Assembly: GCF_003955685.1 (NCBI RefSeq)
Contig: NZ_RXHJ01000004.1
Span: 62,001 to 126,000 of the forward strand
DNA: 64,000 bases
Source: Corynebacterium hylobatis
Lineage (GTDB): Bacteria > Actinomycetota > Actinomycetes > Mycobacteriales > Mycobacteriaceae
Direction of reading: 5' to 3'
This document shows, in pieces, positions 54,913-64,000 of the stretch; positions within the stretch are counted from its first letter, which is position 1, and each line of letters begins with the position of its first letter. The notes beneath the pieces were generated by a model that made no database searches, was not told where the DNA came from, and worked only from the letters and a program-made list of their open reading frames with translations. Both the position numbers and the translations under genes were made by a program.

Positions 54913-56931
54913 GTGCAGCAAAGACGCCGAATCGCCACGTCACGGCTCACCAGCGTCAATCCGACAGTGGCCGTCATCCTCACCGTCGCTCTTGTCGCCT
55001 CTGCCGCCTTCGGCGGAAACCAGATTCTCCGCACCCAGGAGGCCGGCGGCAACCCCATCGAGGTCGCCTCCGCCGAGGCCTCCTTCGCGGACGGCGACAA
55101 CGTGGTTGTCGACGATGCCGCCATCGCTGCCCAGTCCGGCGTCGGCGGTCCCCGCACCGTCAAGGAGTTCGAACGCGACGAGGAGTTCTCCATGTTCGCC
55201 GTGACCTGGAACGGTCACCGCGATCTCGCCGCCTTCATCCGCGCCGAGCAGGCCGACGGCTCCTGGGGTCCCTGGTGGGACGCCGAGCCCATCGGCCAGA
55301 CCGGCCCCGGCGGTGAGAACGGCACCGAGCTGATCTACGTCGAGCCCACCAACCGCGTCCAGGTATCCATCACCGGCGTGGACATCCTCGGTGACGGCAC
55401 CGAGGAGGCCGCCCCGGCCGTCCCCGAGGTCGACATCAACATCGCCGACGCCCCGGTGGCCGAGGCACCGGTGATCGAGGAGCCGGTCGCTGAGGCACCG
55501 GTGATCGAGGAGCCGGCCCCGGCGGGTATCGCCCCGCTGCCGACCAACTACGGCGACATCCAGCCGGTCGCCGACGTCGCGGCCGCCGATGAGCTCGGCG
55601 TCGTCTTCATCGACGGCCGCGCGGAAGAGGGCGGCATCGCCCTGGCCACCGACTCCGTCGCCTACGGCATGCCGGAGGTGGTCACCCGTTCCGGCTGGGG
55701 CGCCAACGAGAACGCCCGCTGCCGCAACGCCACCTACGACAACGAGGTCCAGGCCGCCGGCGTCCACCACACCGCAGGCTCCAACAACTACACCAAGGCG
55801 CAGTCCGCCGGCATTGTCCGCGGCATCTACGACTACCACGCCCGCACCCTGGGCTGGTGCGATGTGGGCTACAACGCGCTCGTGGACAAGTACGGCACCA
55901 TCTACGAGGGTCGCTTCGGCGGGCTGGACAAGAACGTCCAGGGTGCCCACATCGGTGGCTTCAACCACAACACCTTCGGCATCTCCATGATGGGCAACTA
56001 CGACATCGCCCCGACCACCCCGGAGATGGTACAGGCCGTCGGCGACATGATCGGCTGGAAGGCCGCAATCGCCGGCTTCGACCCGAAGGGCTCCGACCGC
56101 TACACCCCCTACGCCTTCTCCGGTTCGAAGTACACGGGCGGAGTCACCATGAACCTGCCGGCCATCTTCGCCCACCGCGACGCCCACAACAACGCCTGCC
56201 CGGGCACCTTCGGCTACGCGCAGATGGACAACATCCGCAACATCGCCTCGGCGAAATACCAGGCCGTGACCTCCGGCACTGCCGACCCAGGCGGCACCGC
56301 CACTCCCCCGACCACCACCCCGGATCCGGGCGACGACGGCACCATCGAACCGATCGGCTCCAGCCTGCCGGACCAGGCCACGGAACTCACCGAGGTCCCG
56401 GCCCTGCTGAGCAGTGCCATCGACGGTGACCAGACCGCCCTGCTGACCATCATCGGCTCCCTGGCCGGACTCGCGGTGGCTTTCCTCGCCGCCGAGGGCA
56501 GCCTGCCGGGCACCGCCACACAGGTTGGCGACGTGCAGATCCTCGACGGGGTCTCCCTCGCGGATCTCAAGCCGGTCCTGGACATCGCCTCAAGTCTGGC
56601 GGAGGACTCGAAGATCAGCGAGACCGCCAACCGGGTGGTCGCCAACTACGGTGCCGTTCTCGGTGAACCGCGTGGCGGCGTGAACACCGAGAACGCCACC
56701 TACGCACTCTTCGACGAAGGCATCATCATCGACAAGGTCAACTCCGGGGAGGCCCGCGCCCTGTGGGGCTCGATTGCCGACGTGTGGGCCGGCCAGGGCT
56801 TCGACCTCGGCCCCCTGGGTATGCCGCTCAACGAGCAGTACAACGAAGGTGATCTCGTCCGCGTCGACTTCGAGGGCGGCCACGCCACCGTCAACCCGGC
56901 CACCGGTGAAGTCAACGTCAAGCTGAGCTGA
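54913..56931 (+). CDS. Secreted N-acetylmuramoyl-L-alanine amidase (PGRP-type) with LGFP-like C-terminus
   Basis: About 672 residues. An N-terminal signal anchor (AVILTVALVASAAFGGNQI) leads to a linker with a 30-bp duplicated VAEAPVIEEP unit. The amidase_2/PGRP domain spans ~255-450 with the zinc ligands in VHHTAGS and AHRDAHNNACPG and the catalytic Tyr/Lys region (GYNALVDKYGTIYEGRFGG). The C-terminus is a long low-complexity stretch then an LGFP-like repeat (LGPLGMPLNEQYNEGDLVRVDFEGG). It would cleave or bind peptidoglycan at the surface. GTG 54913 has GGGAG 8 bases upstream. The counterpart is Rv3811. Confidence 0.82.
   Translation: MQQRRRIATSRLTSVNPTVAVILTVALVASAAFGGNQILRTQEAGGNPIEVASAEASFADGDNVVVDDAAIAAQSGVGGPRTVKEFERDEEFSMFAVTWNGHRDLAAFIRAEQADGSWGPWWDAEPIGQTGPGGENGTELIYVEPTNRVQVSITGVDILGDGTEEAAPAVPEVDINIADAPVAEAPVIEEPVAEAPVIEEPAPAGIAPLPTNYGDIQPVADVAAADELGVVFIDGRAEEGGIALATDSVAYGMPEVVTRSGWGANENARCRNATYDNEVQAAGVHHTAGSNNYTKAQSAGIVRGIYDYHARTLGWCDVGYNALVDKYGTIYEGRFGGLDKNVQGAHIGGFNHNTFGISMMGNYDIAPTTPEMVQAVGDMIGWKAAIAGFDPKGSDRYTPYAFSGSKYTGGVTMNLPAIFAHRDAHNNACPGTFGYAQMDNIRNIASAKYQAVTSGTADPGGTATPPTTTPDPGDDGTIEPIGSSLPDQATELTEVPALLSSAIDGDQTALLTIIGSLAGLAVAFLAAEGSLPGTATQVGDVQILDGVSLADLKPVLDIASSLAEDSKISETANRVVANYGAVLGEPRGGVNTENATYALFDEGIIIDKVNSGEARALWGSIADVWAGQGFDLGPLGMPLNEQYNEGDLVRVDFEGGHATVNPATGEVNVKLS
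55455..55514. repeat. Two-copy 30-bp direct repeat in the amidase linker
   Basis: The units at 55455-55484 and 55485-55514 share the 22-base core ending in GTGATCGAGGAGCC and differ at three positions near their start. They encode VAEAPVIEEP twice and lengthen the acidic linker. Confidence 0.85.
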
Positions 56932-56934
56932 CGC

Positions 56935-58443
56935 TCACGCCCAGTCCAGGGACCGCTCCACCGCCCGGTCCCAGTCGGCGACCAGCGCCTCGCGCTGCTG
57001 GTCCGACCACTGGGGGGACCAGGAACGGTCCGCGGTCTGGAGGCCGCGGACGTCGGCAAGCGAGGACCAGAAACCACCGCCCACCCCGGCAGCGAAAGCC
57101 GCGCCGAGGGCGGTGGTCTCAATGTTTCCGGGGCGGACGACCTCCGCGCCGAGCAGATCGGCCTGCAGCTGCATGAGCAGGTCATTGGCCGTCATGCCGC
57201 CGTCGACCCGCAGGCTCGTGGGACGGATGCCCGAATCCGCGGCCATCGCCTCCACGACCTCCCGCGTCTGCAGCGCGGTCGCCTCCAGCGCCGCACGCGC
57301 GATGTGGCTGCGGTCCGCGAAACGCGTCAGCCCGACAATCACCCCGCGGGCGTCGGGCCGCCACCGCGGGGCGAAGAGCCCGGAGAAGGCCGGCACGATG
57401 AACACCCCGCCGTTGTCCTTCGCCGCGATCTCCTCCACCTCGCGCGCGGAGCGGATGATCCCCAGCTGGTCCCGCAGCCACTGGATGAGCGAACCACCCA
57501 CCGCGACCGAGCCCTCCAGGGCGTAGACCGGCTCCTGACCCTCGATCTCATAGAGCACCGTCGATAGCAGGCCGTGGGTACTGAACTGCGGGGTGGTGCC
57601 GGTGTTGAGCAGCAGGAACAGACCCGTCCCGTAGGTGTTCTTCGCGTCGCCGACCTCGAAGCAGCCCTGCCCGAACATCGCGGACTGCTGATCCCCCAAC
57701 ACCCCGGTGACCGGAACCCCGGCCAGCGTGCCGCGGCTACGCACCCGGCCGAACTCACTCACCGAGGGCCGGATCTCCGGGAGCACCTGCACCGGCACCC
57801 CGATCTCCCCGCACAGCTCCGGATCCCACCGGCGGGTGCGCAGATCCATGAGCAGGGTGCGGGAGGCATTGGTCACGTCGGTCGCATGCACCGCCGGACG
57901 TCCCTCATCGCCCCGCGCCCCGCCAGTGAGATTCCACAGCAACCACGTGTCGATGGTGCCGGCGAGCAGCTCCCCGGCCTCCGCCCGCTGCCGGGCGCCG
58001 GGGACATGGTCCAGGATCCATGCGATCTTCGGACCCGCCGGATAGGAGTTGGCCAGCAGCCCGGTGCGCTCCAACCAGCGCGCCGGGTCAGTGCCGGCGA
58101 TACCTGCGGTTCGGGTGTCCTGCCAGACAATGGCGTTGTGGAGGGGTCGGCCGGTGGCCTTCTCCCAGACCACGGCGGTCTCCCGCTGGTTGGTCACCCC
58201 CAGGGCCGTGATGTTCGCCGGGGAGACGTCAATGTCCACCATCGCCTTCGACACCGCCCGGCGGGTGTTGTCCCAGATCTCCAGCGGATCATGCTCCACC
58301 CAGCCCTGCTGCGGCATGATCTGCTCGTGCTCGAACTGGGCGGAGGAGACCACCTGACCGTCGTGGCCGACGATGACGCAACGCGTCGACGTCGTGCCCT
58401 GGTCAATCGCCGCCACATACTGTTTCGGGGAGGAAGCCGTCAT
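56935..58443 (-). CDS. glpK: Glycerol kinase
   Basis: Phosphorylates glycerol to sn-glycerol 3-phosphate. 502 residues, normal length. FGGY-kinase motifs: [19 protein letters not shown] at the N-terminus, [25 protein letters not shown] and the C-terminal signature [22 protein letters not shown] plus [18 protein letters not shown] 58443 with GAGG close by; TATGAT (58489-58494, minus) is a candidate -10. It converges on the amidase gene with 3 bases between stops. Confidence 0.95.
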   Translation of the reverse strand: MTASSPKQYVAAIDQGTTSTRCVIVGHDGQVVSSAQFEHEQIMPQQGWVEHDPLEIWDNTRRAVSKAMVDIDVSPANITALGVTNQRETAVVWEKATGRPLHNAIVWQDTRTAGIAGTDPARWLERTGLLANSYPAGPKIAWILDHVPGARQRAEAGELLAGTIDTWLLWNLTGGARGDEGRPAVHATDVTNASRTLLMDLRTRRWDPELCGEIGVPVQVLPEIRPSVSEFGRVRSRGTLAGVPVTGVLGDQQSAMFGQGCFEVGDAKNTYGTGLFLLLNTGTTPQFSTHGLLSTVLYEIEGQEPVYALEGSVAVGGSLIQWLRDQLGIIRSAREVEEIAAKDNGGVFIVPAFSGLFAPRWRPDARGVIVGLTRFADRSHIARAALEATALQTREVVEAMAADSGIRPTSLRVDGGMTANDLLMQLQADLLGAEVVRPGNIETTALGAAFAAGVGGGFWSSLADVRGLQTADRSWSPQWSDQQREALVADWDRAVERSLDWA

Positions 58444-58510
58444 GCCTCAAGTCTGCCACGGGGCGGGTGGTGCGCCCGTACGATCAGCATCATATTCCCG
58501 GCTCGGGGGA

Positions 58511-58516
58511 TAGGCT
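58511..58516 (+). promoter_or_regulatory. Candidate leaderless -10 (TAGGCT)
   Basis: TAGGCT ends 6 bases before the GTG at 58523; no ribosome binding site is seen. Confidence 0.45.
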
Positions 58517-58522
58517 CAGGCC

Positions 58523-59032
58523 GTGGACAGCCTTCCGGGAACGCTCCGCTCCATCGCAACCTGGTGCTGGAGGGGCGGCCTGCTGGCGTTCATCGTGACA
58601 ACCGTGATGGCCCGCGACAGCTGGGACACGAATATCGGTGCGAGCTTCGCACTGGCGCTCGCCATGTTCCTTGTCTGTGCGGCGCAGGCGGCCACCTTCG
58701 TCGCACTGTGGATCTGGGTCGCCGGGCGGGCCCGGGGTGAATTGACTGACCCCGCTACGCCACTGCGGAACCTGCTCTGGGGTGCGACAACGGTGCTGCT
58801 GCTTGCCGCTGCCCTGCTGATGTTCACCGGCTTTGAGTTCAGCAGCCCCGGAATCATCTACCTTCTGGGCAGCGCCGTGGTCACCGGTCTCGCTGCCGCG
58901 TCGGTTTCCGTGGAGGCCAGTCAGCGCTCCCGTCACCCCAGTGAACAGAATCAGCTCAGAACCAGTGCTCCAGCACCTGCGCCACGCCGGCCTCCTCGTT
59001 GGTGGCGGTGGTCAGATCGGCGGCGTCCTTGA
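58523..59032 (+). CDS. Small membrane protein of unknown function
   Basis: 169 residues with four membrane segments (GGLLAFIVTTVMA, ASFALALAMFLVCAAQAATFVALWI, LLWGATTVLLLAAALLMF, IIYLLGSAVVTGLAAAS) and a basic, Pro/Arg-rich C-terminal tail. No recognised domain. GTG 58523. Its last 77 bases overlap the convergent HAD gene, and the odd Arg/Trp-rich end (RWWRWSDRRRP) is encoded by that overlap. Confidence 0.65.
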   Translation: MDSLPGTLRSIATWCWRGGLLAFIVTTVMARDSWDTNIGASFALALAMFLVCAAQAATFVALWIWVAGRARGELTDPATPLRNLLWGATTVLLLAAALLMFTGFEFSSPGIIYLLGSAVVTGLAAASVSVEASQRSRHPSEQNQLRTSAPAPAPRRPPRWWRWSDRRRP

Positions 59033-59792
59033 CGGAGTCACGGGCGTTGCCCATGGCCACGCCGGTGCCCGCCCAGCGGAGCATCTCGATGTCATTGGGC
59101 ATGTCCCCGAAAGCGATGACGTCCGCCTGGTCGATCTCATGCAGCTCAGCCAACGTGGACACACCCAGTGCCTTGGTCACACCGGGGGCGGCGACCTCGA
59201 GCAGGCCCTCGTTCATGGAGAAGGTCAGGTGCGCCACCTCCGGATCGATGTGGGGGGCGAGCAGTTCGTACATCTCGGGGGCGTTGAGGAATTCGTTGCG
59301 CAGCAGCATCTTCACGGCCGGTTCGGACATGACCTCGTCCTCGGGGAGGATGCTGTAGCCCTGGGCGTGCCAGGTGTGGAGGTAGTCCGGGGAGATGACG
59401 AACATCTCCTCCTCCGGGTCGAAGGCGGAGACACCGACGCGTTCGCAGCCGATGGCCACCCCACCCACGTCAGCGAAGGCCTCCTGCGCGATCGCCAGGA
59501 CCTCGGTCATCGTCGCCGGCTGCAGGGCGTGGGAGCGCAGGATTTTATCGTTGGCGGAGTCGTAGAGCACCGCGCCGTTGGCGGTGACGCACACCGGGCG
59601 GATGGGCAGCTGCTCCAGGACCGGGAAGATCCACCGGTGCGGTCGTCCCGTGGCCAGGGCCACCTCGGTTCCGGACTCGACGGCACGGATGACGGCGGCG
59701 CGGACCCGGGGCACGACCCGTTCCTGTGAGTTGAGCAGGGTGCCGTCGATGTCGCTGGCCACCAGTTTCGGTGCCGGCCCGAGAATGTCCAT
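58956..59792 (-). CDS. HAD-superfamily (Cof-type) phosphatase
   Basis: 278 residues. Motif I is ASDIDGTLLNSQE (nucleophile Asp), motif II is in LATGRPHRW (Thr), and motif III/IV includes VIAFGDMPNDIEMLRW. A C2 cap typical of Cof/YidA proteins sits between. It acts on a sugar or nucleotide phosphate; substrate unknown. An excellent AGGAGGT site lies 11 bases before ATG 59792. It ends the serS-acyltransferase-HAD operon, as does Rv3813c. Confidence 0.9.
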   Translation of the reverse strand: MDILGPAPKLVASDIDGTLLNSQERVVPRVRAAVIRAVESGTEVALATGRPHRWIFPVLEQLPIRPVCVTANGAVLYDSANDKILRSHALQPATMTEVLAIAQEAFADVGGVAIGCERVGVSAFDPEEEMFVISPDYLHTWHAQGYSILPEDEVMSEPAVKMLLRNEFLNAPEMYELLAPHIDPEVAHLTFSMNEGLLEVAAPGVTKALGVSTLAELHEIDQADVIAFGDMPNDIEMLRWAGTGVAMGNARDSVKDAADLTTATNEEAGVAQVLEHWF

Positions 59793-59803
59793 GGTGGTGG
59801 TTG

Positions 59804-60748
59804 TTACCTCCTGAATTTTTCCTTCACCCTGTCGATGAAGGTTCGTGCGTTGCCGAGCGCCGCGTCGGCCCGTTTGTCCAGCTTCGCCGCGGCCTTCTTC
59901 TCTTTCTTCGCGGCGCGGGCGGCGCGTTCCTGCTGGTCGATCCCGGCGGCGTCGATAAGCGTCGGGGCGGTGCCGCCCACGGCGGCGGGCAGCCAGTACG
60001 CGCCGGCCGGGAAGGGACCGTAGGCACGCTGGTAGTCCTCGCGGACGAGGTCGAGCAGGTCCTGCATGGCATCCCGGAGACGTTCGATCGCCTCCTCCGG
60101 TGTGCCACCGGTGTCGACGGGCTCGCCGACGCGGATGAACACCGGAGTGTTGGTCCGTCCCAGGCGTTTGGGGTGGTCTTTGGTCCAGATGCGCTGCGAA
60201 CCCCAGGTGACCATGGGGATCAGCGGGACATTGGCATCCGCCGCGATGCGGACCGCGCCGTTCTTGAACTCCTTGAGTTCGAAGGAACGGGAGATCGTCG
60301 CCTCCGGGAAGATCCCCACCAGCTGCCCGTCGTGCAGATGCGCCTCCGCCTCCTCGCGGGAGGCCGCCCCGCTGGAACGGTCCACGGACACGTGCTTCAT
60401 CGCGCGCATGAGGGGTCCGGCGACAGGCGTGTCGAAGATCTCCTTCTTCGCCATGAACCGGACCAGGCGCTTGCCCCGCAGGTGGGCGGCGACCTCACCG
60501 AAGATGAAGTCGTAGTAACCGGTGTGGTTCATGGCCAGCAGCGCGCCGCCGGTGAGCGGGATGTTCTCCGCACCGAAGACAGTGACCCGGATGCCCTGGG
60601 CCTTCAGCAGTGCCTTGAGCAGGCGGATGATGATGCCGTTGTAGACCGGCTCCCTCGCCTCCGTGGGGTGGTCGGGCACCTCCGGCAGACCGGCGGGCAC
60701 ATAGAAGACCCCGGCGCGCTTCTCGAACTTCCGCTGTGCCGCCATCAT
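59804..60748 (-). CDS. Lysophospholipid acyltransferase family protein (PlsC-like)
   Basis: 314 residues. PlsC signature blocks: LLAMNHTGYYDF (the HX4D box), VSVDRSSGAASREEAEA, GIFPEATISRSF (PEGTR-like box) and VPLIPMVTWGSQRIW. It acylates a glycerolipid at the membrane; the counterpart in M. tuberculosis is the Rv3814c group. The C-terminal ~45 residues are Lys/Ala-rich and coiled. The ATG at 60748 overlaps the serS stop (TAATG); ATG 60745 is the alternative. Confidence 0.85.
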   Translation of the reverse strand: MMAAQRKFEKRAGVFYVPAGLPEVPDHPTEAREPVYNGIIIRLLKALLKAQGIRVTVFGAENIPLTGGALLAMNHTGYYDFIFGEVAAHLRGKRLVRFMAKKEIFDTPVAGPLMRAMKHVSVDRSSGAASREEAEAHLHDGQLVGIFPEATISRSFELKEFKNGAVRIAADANVPLIPMVTWGSQRIWTKDHPKRLGRTNTPVFIRVGEPVDTGGTPEEAIERLRDAMQDLLDLVREDYQRAYGPFPAGAYWLPAAVGGTAPTLIDAAGIDQQERAARAAKKEKKAAAKLDKRADAALGNARTFIDRVKEKFRR

Positions 60749-62007
60749 TATTTCCCGGGCTCGATGATGTCCTTGCCCACGAACGGGCGCAGGGCCTCCG
60801 GCACTACGACGGAGCCGTCGGCCTGCTGGTGGTTCTCCAGGATGGCGACCAGCCAGCGGGTGGTGGCCAGGGTGCCGTTGAGGGTGGCGGCGGTCTGGGT
60901 CTTGCCGTCGGCGTCGCGGTAGCGGGTGTTCAGGCGGCGGCCCTGGAAGGTGGTGCAGTTGGAGGTGGAGGTCAGCTCGCGCCAGGTGCCCTGGGTGGGG
61001 ACCCACGCCTCGGTGTCGAATTTCCGGGCGGCGGAGGAACCGAGGTCGCCACCGGCGACGTCGATGATGCGGTAGGGCACCTCGACGGCGGCGAGCATGT
61101 CGCGTTCCATGTTCAGCAGCGCCTGGTGCTGCTCCTGCGCCTCCTCGGGGCGGCAGTAGACGAACATCTCCAGCTTGTCGAACTGGTGGACGCGCAGGAT
61201 GCCGCGGGTGTCCTTGCCGTAGGAGCCGGCCTCGCGGCGGAAGCAGGAGGACCAGCCGGTGTAGCGGACCGGGCCGTTGGACAGGTCGATGATCTCGTCC
61301 TTGTGGTAGCCGGCCAGGGCGACCTCGGAGGTACCGACCAGGTAGAGGTCGTCGCGCTCGAGGTAGTAGATCTCGTCGGAGTGCTCGCCGAGGAAGCCGG
61401 TGCCCTGCATGATCTCGGGGCGCACGAGCACCGGGGGGATCATCAGCTGGAAGCCTGCTTCGCGGGCCTTCTGGGCGGCGAGCATCATCATGCCCAGCTG
61501 CAGGAAGGCGCCGTCACCGGTGAGGTAGTAGAAGCGGGAGCCGCCGACCTTGGTGCCGCGCTCCATGTCGATCAGGCCGAGGCTGGTGCCCAGCTCGAGG
61601 TGGTCCTTCGGCTCGAAGTCGAATTTCGTGGGCTCGCCGACGTGCTCGAGAACGACGAAGTCCTCCTCGCCGCCGGCCGGGGCGCCCTCCACGATGTTGG
61701 AGATGCGGTACTGGAGTTCGGTGACCTTCTCCTCGGCGGCCTTCTGGGCCTCCTCGGCCTCCTTCACCTTGGCCTTGAGCTCGTTGGAGCCCTCCAGCAG
61801 GGCGGGGCGGTCCTCCGGGGCGGCCTGACCGATCTTCTTGCCGAAGCTCTTCTGTTCGCCGCGCAGGGTGTCCGCGGCCTGGATCGATGCGCGACGGGAC
61901 TCGTCGGCGGCGATCAGCTGGTCGACCAGCTCAGGGTCCTCCCCACGGTTGATCTGTGAGGCACGGACGACATCGGGGTTCTCGCGGAGGAATTTGAGAT
62001 CAATCAC
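60748..62007 (-). CDS. serS: Seryl-tRNA synthetase
   Basis: Charges tRNA-Ser. 419 residues. The N-terminal coiled-coil arm (~25-105: [20 protein letters not shown]) is followed by the class II core: motif 1 near 200, motif 2 [17 protein letters not shown], and motif 3 [19 protein letters not shown] start at 62007 with TAGGCT (62015-62020, minus) 7 bases upstream and no ribosome binding site, so it is leaderless. Confidence 0.96.
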   Translation of the reverse strand: MIDLKFLRENPDVVRASQINRGEDPELVDQLIAADESRRASIQAADTLRGEQKSFGKKIGQAAPEDRPALLEGSNELKAKVKEAEEAQKAAEEKVTELQYRISNIVEGAPAGGEEDFVVLEHVGEPTKFDFEPKDHLELGTSLGLIDMERGTKVGGSRFYYLTGDGAFLQLGMMMLAAQKAREAGFQLMIPPVLVRPEIMQGTGFLGEHSDEIYYLERDDLYLVGTSEVALAGYHKDEIIDLSNGPVRYTGWSSCFRREAGSYGKDTRGILRVHQFDKLEMFVYCRPEEAQEQHQALLNMERDMLAAVEVPYRIIDVAGGDLGSSAARKFDTEAWVPTQGTWRELTSTSNCTTFQGRRLNTRYRDADGKTQTAATLNGTLATTRWLVAILENHQQADGSVVVPEALRPFVGKDIIEPGK

Positions 62008-62014
62008 GCATATG

Positions 62015-62020
62015 AGCCTA
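62015..62020 (-). promoter_or_regulatory. Candidate leaderless -10 of serS (TAGGCT)
   Basis: TAGGCT on the minus strand, 7 bases before the GTG start of serS; it drives the serS-acyltransferase-HAD operon. Confidence 0.5.
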
Positions 62021-62113
62021 CCGCGCGGCCCCGCGCTCCGTGCTGCTACCTGCGCACCTGTTCCCCGGCAGCGGGGAGAGCGCGATTCGTGAGACTGGTC
62101 ATAACCAGCGGTC

Positions 62114-62119
62114 TAGGAT
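62114..62119 (+). promoter_or_regulatory. Candidate leaderless -10 (TAGGAT) of the GntR gene
   Basis: TAGGAT ends 6 bases before the ATG at 62126. Just upstream, GGTCATAACC (62097-62106) is a perfect palindromic half of operator type and could be a GntR-family binding site. Confidence 0.45.
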
Positions 62120-62125
62120 GGAACC

Positions 62126-62893
62126 ATGGCTGCAGCAACGCGGGGACCGCGTCATCTCCAGTTGCCCGCCCGGGAGATCATGGACGGGCCGACACCGAAA
62201 CACGCCCAGCTCCGCGCGATCCTCGAGGAACTGTGCGACACCCGGCTCCACCCCGGTGACCTCCTGCCCGGCGAACGCGTGCTGGAGGAGACCTACGGTG
62301 TCTCCCGTATCACCGTCCGCCGGGCGATCGGTGATCTCGTGGCCGCCGGCCGCCTGCGGCGGGCCCGGGGCAAGGGCACCTTCGTGGCCCCCAACCCGCT
62401 GGTCTCCCGCCTGCACCTGGCCTCCTTCAGCTCCGAGATGGCGGCCCAGAATGTCACGGCGAGCTCGAAGATCCTGCTCTCCGGGCGTTCCCCCGCCCCG
62501 GAGGAGGTGCGGCAGTTCTTCGGCGGCGGACCGGGTACCCCGCACACCCACCTGCGGCGCCTGCGCCTCGGGGACGGCGAGCCCTATTCCATCGATGATG
62601 CCTGGTACAACGCCGAACACGTGCCCGACCTGCTGGAGAACGACGTCTACAACTCCGTCTACACCATCCTCGACGAGAACTACCGTGTGCCCGTCACCGA
62701 GGCCGACCAGGTGGTCACCGCCGTCAATGCCGACGAGGAGATCGCCGTGCTTCTCGACGTCGCGCCCGGCACCGCCCTGCTCCGCATCGTGCGGCTCTCC
62801 TGTTCCGGGGAACTGCCCGTGGAGTGGTGCTCCTCGGTCTACCGCACCGACCGCTACCGGCTGAACGCCCGTGTCACGCGGACGGCGGAGTAG
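62126..62893 (+). CDS. GntR-family transcriptional regulator (HutC/UTRA type)
   Basis: 255 residues. N-terminal winged helix (HAQLRAILEELCDTRLHPGD, then VSRITVRRAIGDLVAAGRLRRARGKGTFV, with the recognition helix TVRRAIGDL). The C-terminal UTRA ligand-binding domain (~95-250) contains HLRRLRLGDGEPYSIDDAWYN and LLRIVRLSCSGELPVEW. Effector unknown. The gene is divergent from serS and may regulate itself through the GGTCATAACC palindrome. Confidence 0.9.
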   Translation: MAAATRGPRHLQLPAREIMDGPTPKHAQLRAILEELCDTRLHPGDLLPGERVLEETYGVSRITVRRAIGDLVAAGRLRRARGKGTFVAPNPLVSRLHLASFSSEMAAQNVTASSKILLSGRSPAPEEVRQFFGGGPGTPHTHLRRLRLGDGEPYSIDDAWYNAEHVPDLLENDVYNSVYTILDENYRVPVTEADQVVTAVNADEEIAVLLDVAPGTALLRIVRLSCSGELPVEWCSSVYRTDRYRLNARVTRTAE

Positions 62894-62929
62894 ATTTTCC
62901 GCCGCGGGCAGGTGCACAATGGGAAGACT

Positions 62930-63955
62930 ATGACGACTCGTACCGCCCGCTCAGCGGCAGCCGTGCGCACCGGCCTGGTGGCCGCGCTGGCCGCCGCCGT
63001 CGCTGTCGGCTCCTACGGCTATTTCTCCACGGCCACGAACGGCGGTTCCACCACCGACGGTTCCACGGCGACGGGGTCGGCCGCGCCGGGCAATGGGGAG
63101 ACCTCCTCGGGGGTCGCCCCCTTCACCACCGCCGACGCTGGTTCCTGTCTGACCTGGGACATCGCAGCCGACGGCACAGTGAGCGGCTTCCAGCAGACTG
63201 ACTGCTCCGGGGAGCACCGCTTCGAGGTCTCCGCCCGGGAGAACCTGGCCACCTATCCCTCCTCCGAATTCGGCGGGAACGCCCCCATCCCCGACCTGAC
63301 CCGCCAGGCGCAGCTGCGCGAGGAGCTGTGCCTCAACCCGACCCTGCGCTACCTGGGCGGGCAGTTCGACCCGGTGGGCCGCTATTCCATCGCCCCGATC
63401 CTGCCGCCCGCCGAGGCCTGGGCCGCCGGTGACCGCACGATGCTGTGCGGCCTCCAGGCCACCGACATGGGCGGCATCCCGATGCTCACCGCCGGCGCCG
63501 CAGCCGATCAGGACCAGGCGGTGGTTGCCCAGCCGGGGACCTGCCTGTCCGTCGACGAGTCCCGTTCGCTGCGCACCGTCGACTGCGCCGAAGACCACAA
63601 CCTGGAGACCACCCTCGTCGTCGATCTGGCGCCCGTTTTCCCGGAGGGCGTCCCGAGTGTCGAGGACCAGGACAACCACCTGCGGGACGTGTGCACCGAC
63701 GCCGCCATCGACTATCTCGGCGAGGAGGAGAACCTCTACCAGTCCACCCTGCAGCCCTACTGGGGCACCCTGCAGGAGGCCTCCTGGGTGGGTGGTTCCC
63801 GTTCCGTGAACTGCTCCCTGGTCTTCGCAGACGAGGAGGGGGGTTTCGCCACCCTCAACGGCACCGCCCGCGACAGCCGGGACGGTTTCACCATCAACGG
63901 CCAGCCCCCGGCTGAGCAACCGGAACGTAACCCGCTGCGCGAAACCGCAGAATAG
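62930..63955 (+). CDS. Septum formation family secreted protein
   Basis: 341 residues. Signal anchor (GLVAALAAAVAVGSYGYF, ~12-30) and a Thr/Ser/Gly-rich linker to ~60 precede two similar Cys-containing units (GSCLTWDIAADGTV...TDCSGEHRFEV and GTCLSVDESRSLRTVDCAEDHNLE, each shown in part). The repeated C...C-H pattern is typical of the septum-formation family. ATG 62930; a GTG at 62912 is an alternative. The neighbours correspond to Rv3835-Rv3836. Confidence 0.75.
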   Translation: MTTRTARSAAAVRTGLVAALAAAVAVGSYGYFSTATNGGSTTDGSTATGSAAPGNGETSSGVAPFTTADAGSCLTWDIAADGTVSGFQQTDCSGEHRFEVSARENLATYPSSEFGGNAPIPDLTRQAQLREELCLNPTLRYLGGQFDPVGRYSIAPILPPAEAWAAGDRTMLCGLQATDMGGIPMLTAGAAADQDQAVVAQPGTCLSVDESRSLRTVDCAEDHNLETTLVVDLAPVFPEGVPSVEDQDNHLRDVCTDAAIDYLGEEENLYQSTLQPYWGTLQEASWVGGSRSVNCSLVFADEEGGFATLNGTARDSRDGFTINGQPPAEQPERNPLRETAE

Positions 63956-63973
63956 ACAGGAGAATGTAGCTTC

Positions 63974-64000
63974 GTGGTGGAAGTCAGTGACGAACGTTTC
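63974..64000 (+). CDS. 5' end of a metallopeptidase-family gene (partial)
   Basis: Only nine codons are in the window, starting GTG GTG and reading VVEVSDERF. AGGAG lies at 63958-63962. The residues match my memory of the N-terminus of the zincin-like metallopeptidase family (DUF1025 type) that follows the septum-formation gene in related genomes. The gene runs off the window. Confidence 0.5.

Overview
The window reads as a high-GC chromosome segment of a Corynebacterium. It carries the complete mycolate condensation set (fadD32, pks13, accD), arabinogalactan genes (glf, glfT2, ubiA, aftB, aftD), mycolyltransferases (one with LGFP repeats), an MmpL3-type transporter and a GTP-type PEP carboxykinase. 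Many starts lie 6-8 bases after a TANNNT box (leaderless genes), as is common in this genus. I see no IS element, phage, CRISPR array or plasmid gene. Species cannot be fixed from the sequence alone.

Layout. 1-12.9 kb: accessory and housekeeping genes. These are a b561-like membrane protein with a 36-bp tandem repeat, a DUF1707 protein, alanine aminotransferase, a luciferase-like oxidoreductase, a YibE/F protein, UDP-glucose dehydrogenase, dCTP deaminase, tRNA-Gly(CCC), DUF2200, VanW, a NagZ/LpqI-like lipoprotein, a universal stress protein and DUF2613. 12.9-21.6 kb: first envelope block, with aftD, an acyltransferase-3 (probable TmaT), a DUF3068 protein, an uncharacterised polytopic protein, a GT4 glycosyltransferase and a methyltransferase. 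21.6-25.4 kb: pck and two uncharacterised genes. 25.4-30.7 kb: trmB, a NYN protein, mmpL3-like transporter, a flippase-like protein and DUF3054. 30.8-49.9 kb: the mycolate/arabinogalactan cluster on the minus strand, from glfT2 down to accD, ending in a 31-codon gene with its own ribosome binding site. 50-53.5 kb: a TPM-like protein, a second PAP2 phosphatase and two low-molecular-weight-phosphatase-like paralogues. 53.5-64 kb: glf, a secreted amidase, glpK, a membrane protein, a HAD phosphatase, an acyltransferase, serS, a GntR regulator, a septum-formation protein and the first codons of a metallopeptidase.

How it fits together. FadD32 activates the meromycolate chain, the AccD carboxyltransferase supplies the carboxylated alpha chain and Pks13 condenses them. 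The product becomes trehalose monomycolate, is probably acetylated by TmaT, exported by the MmpL3 homologue and transferred by Cop1/Cmt to arabinogalactan or trehalose. The galactan and arabinan are built by Glf, GlfT2, UbiA, AftB and AftD. In M. tuberculosis the counterparts sit in two blocks (around Rv0206c-Rv0237 and Rv3799c-Rv3836); here they are contiguous.

Most interesting observations: an apparently undescribed 31-residue acidic amphipathic peptide gene closing the mycolate cluster, preceded by a GTAACG-N17-CGAT (SigD-like) promoter and followed by a 12-bp-stem hairpin; the same type of promoter before pks13 and, more weakly, fadD32 and cmt; a paired set of phosphatase-like paralogues in which one has Ser exactly where the other has the catalytic Cys; a perfect 11-copy 36-bp repeat in the b561-like gene; and a 126-bp nested inverted repeat beside pck.
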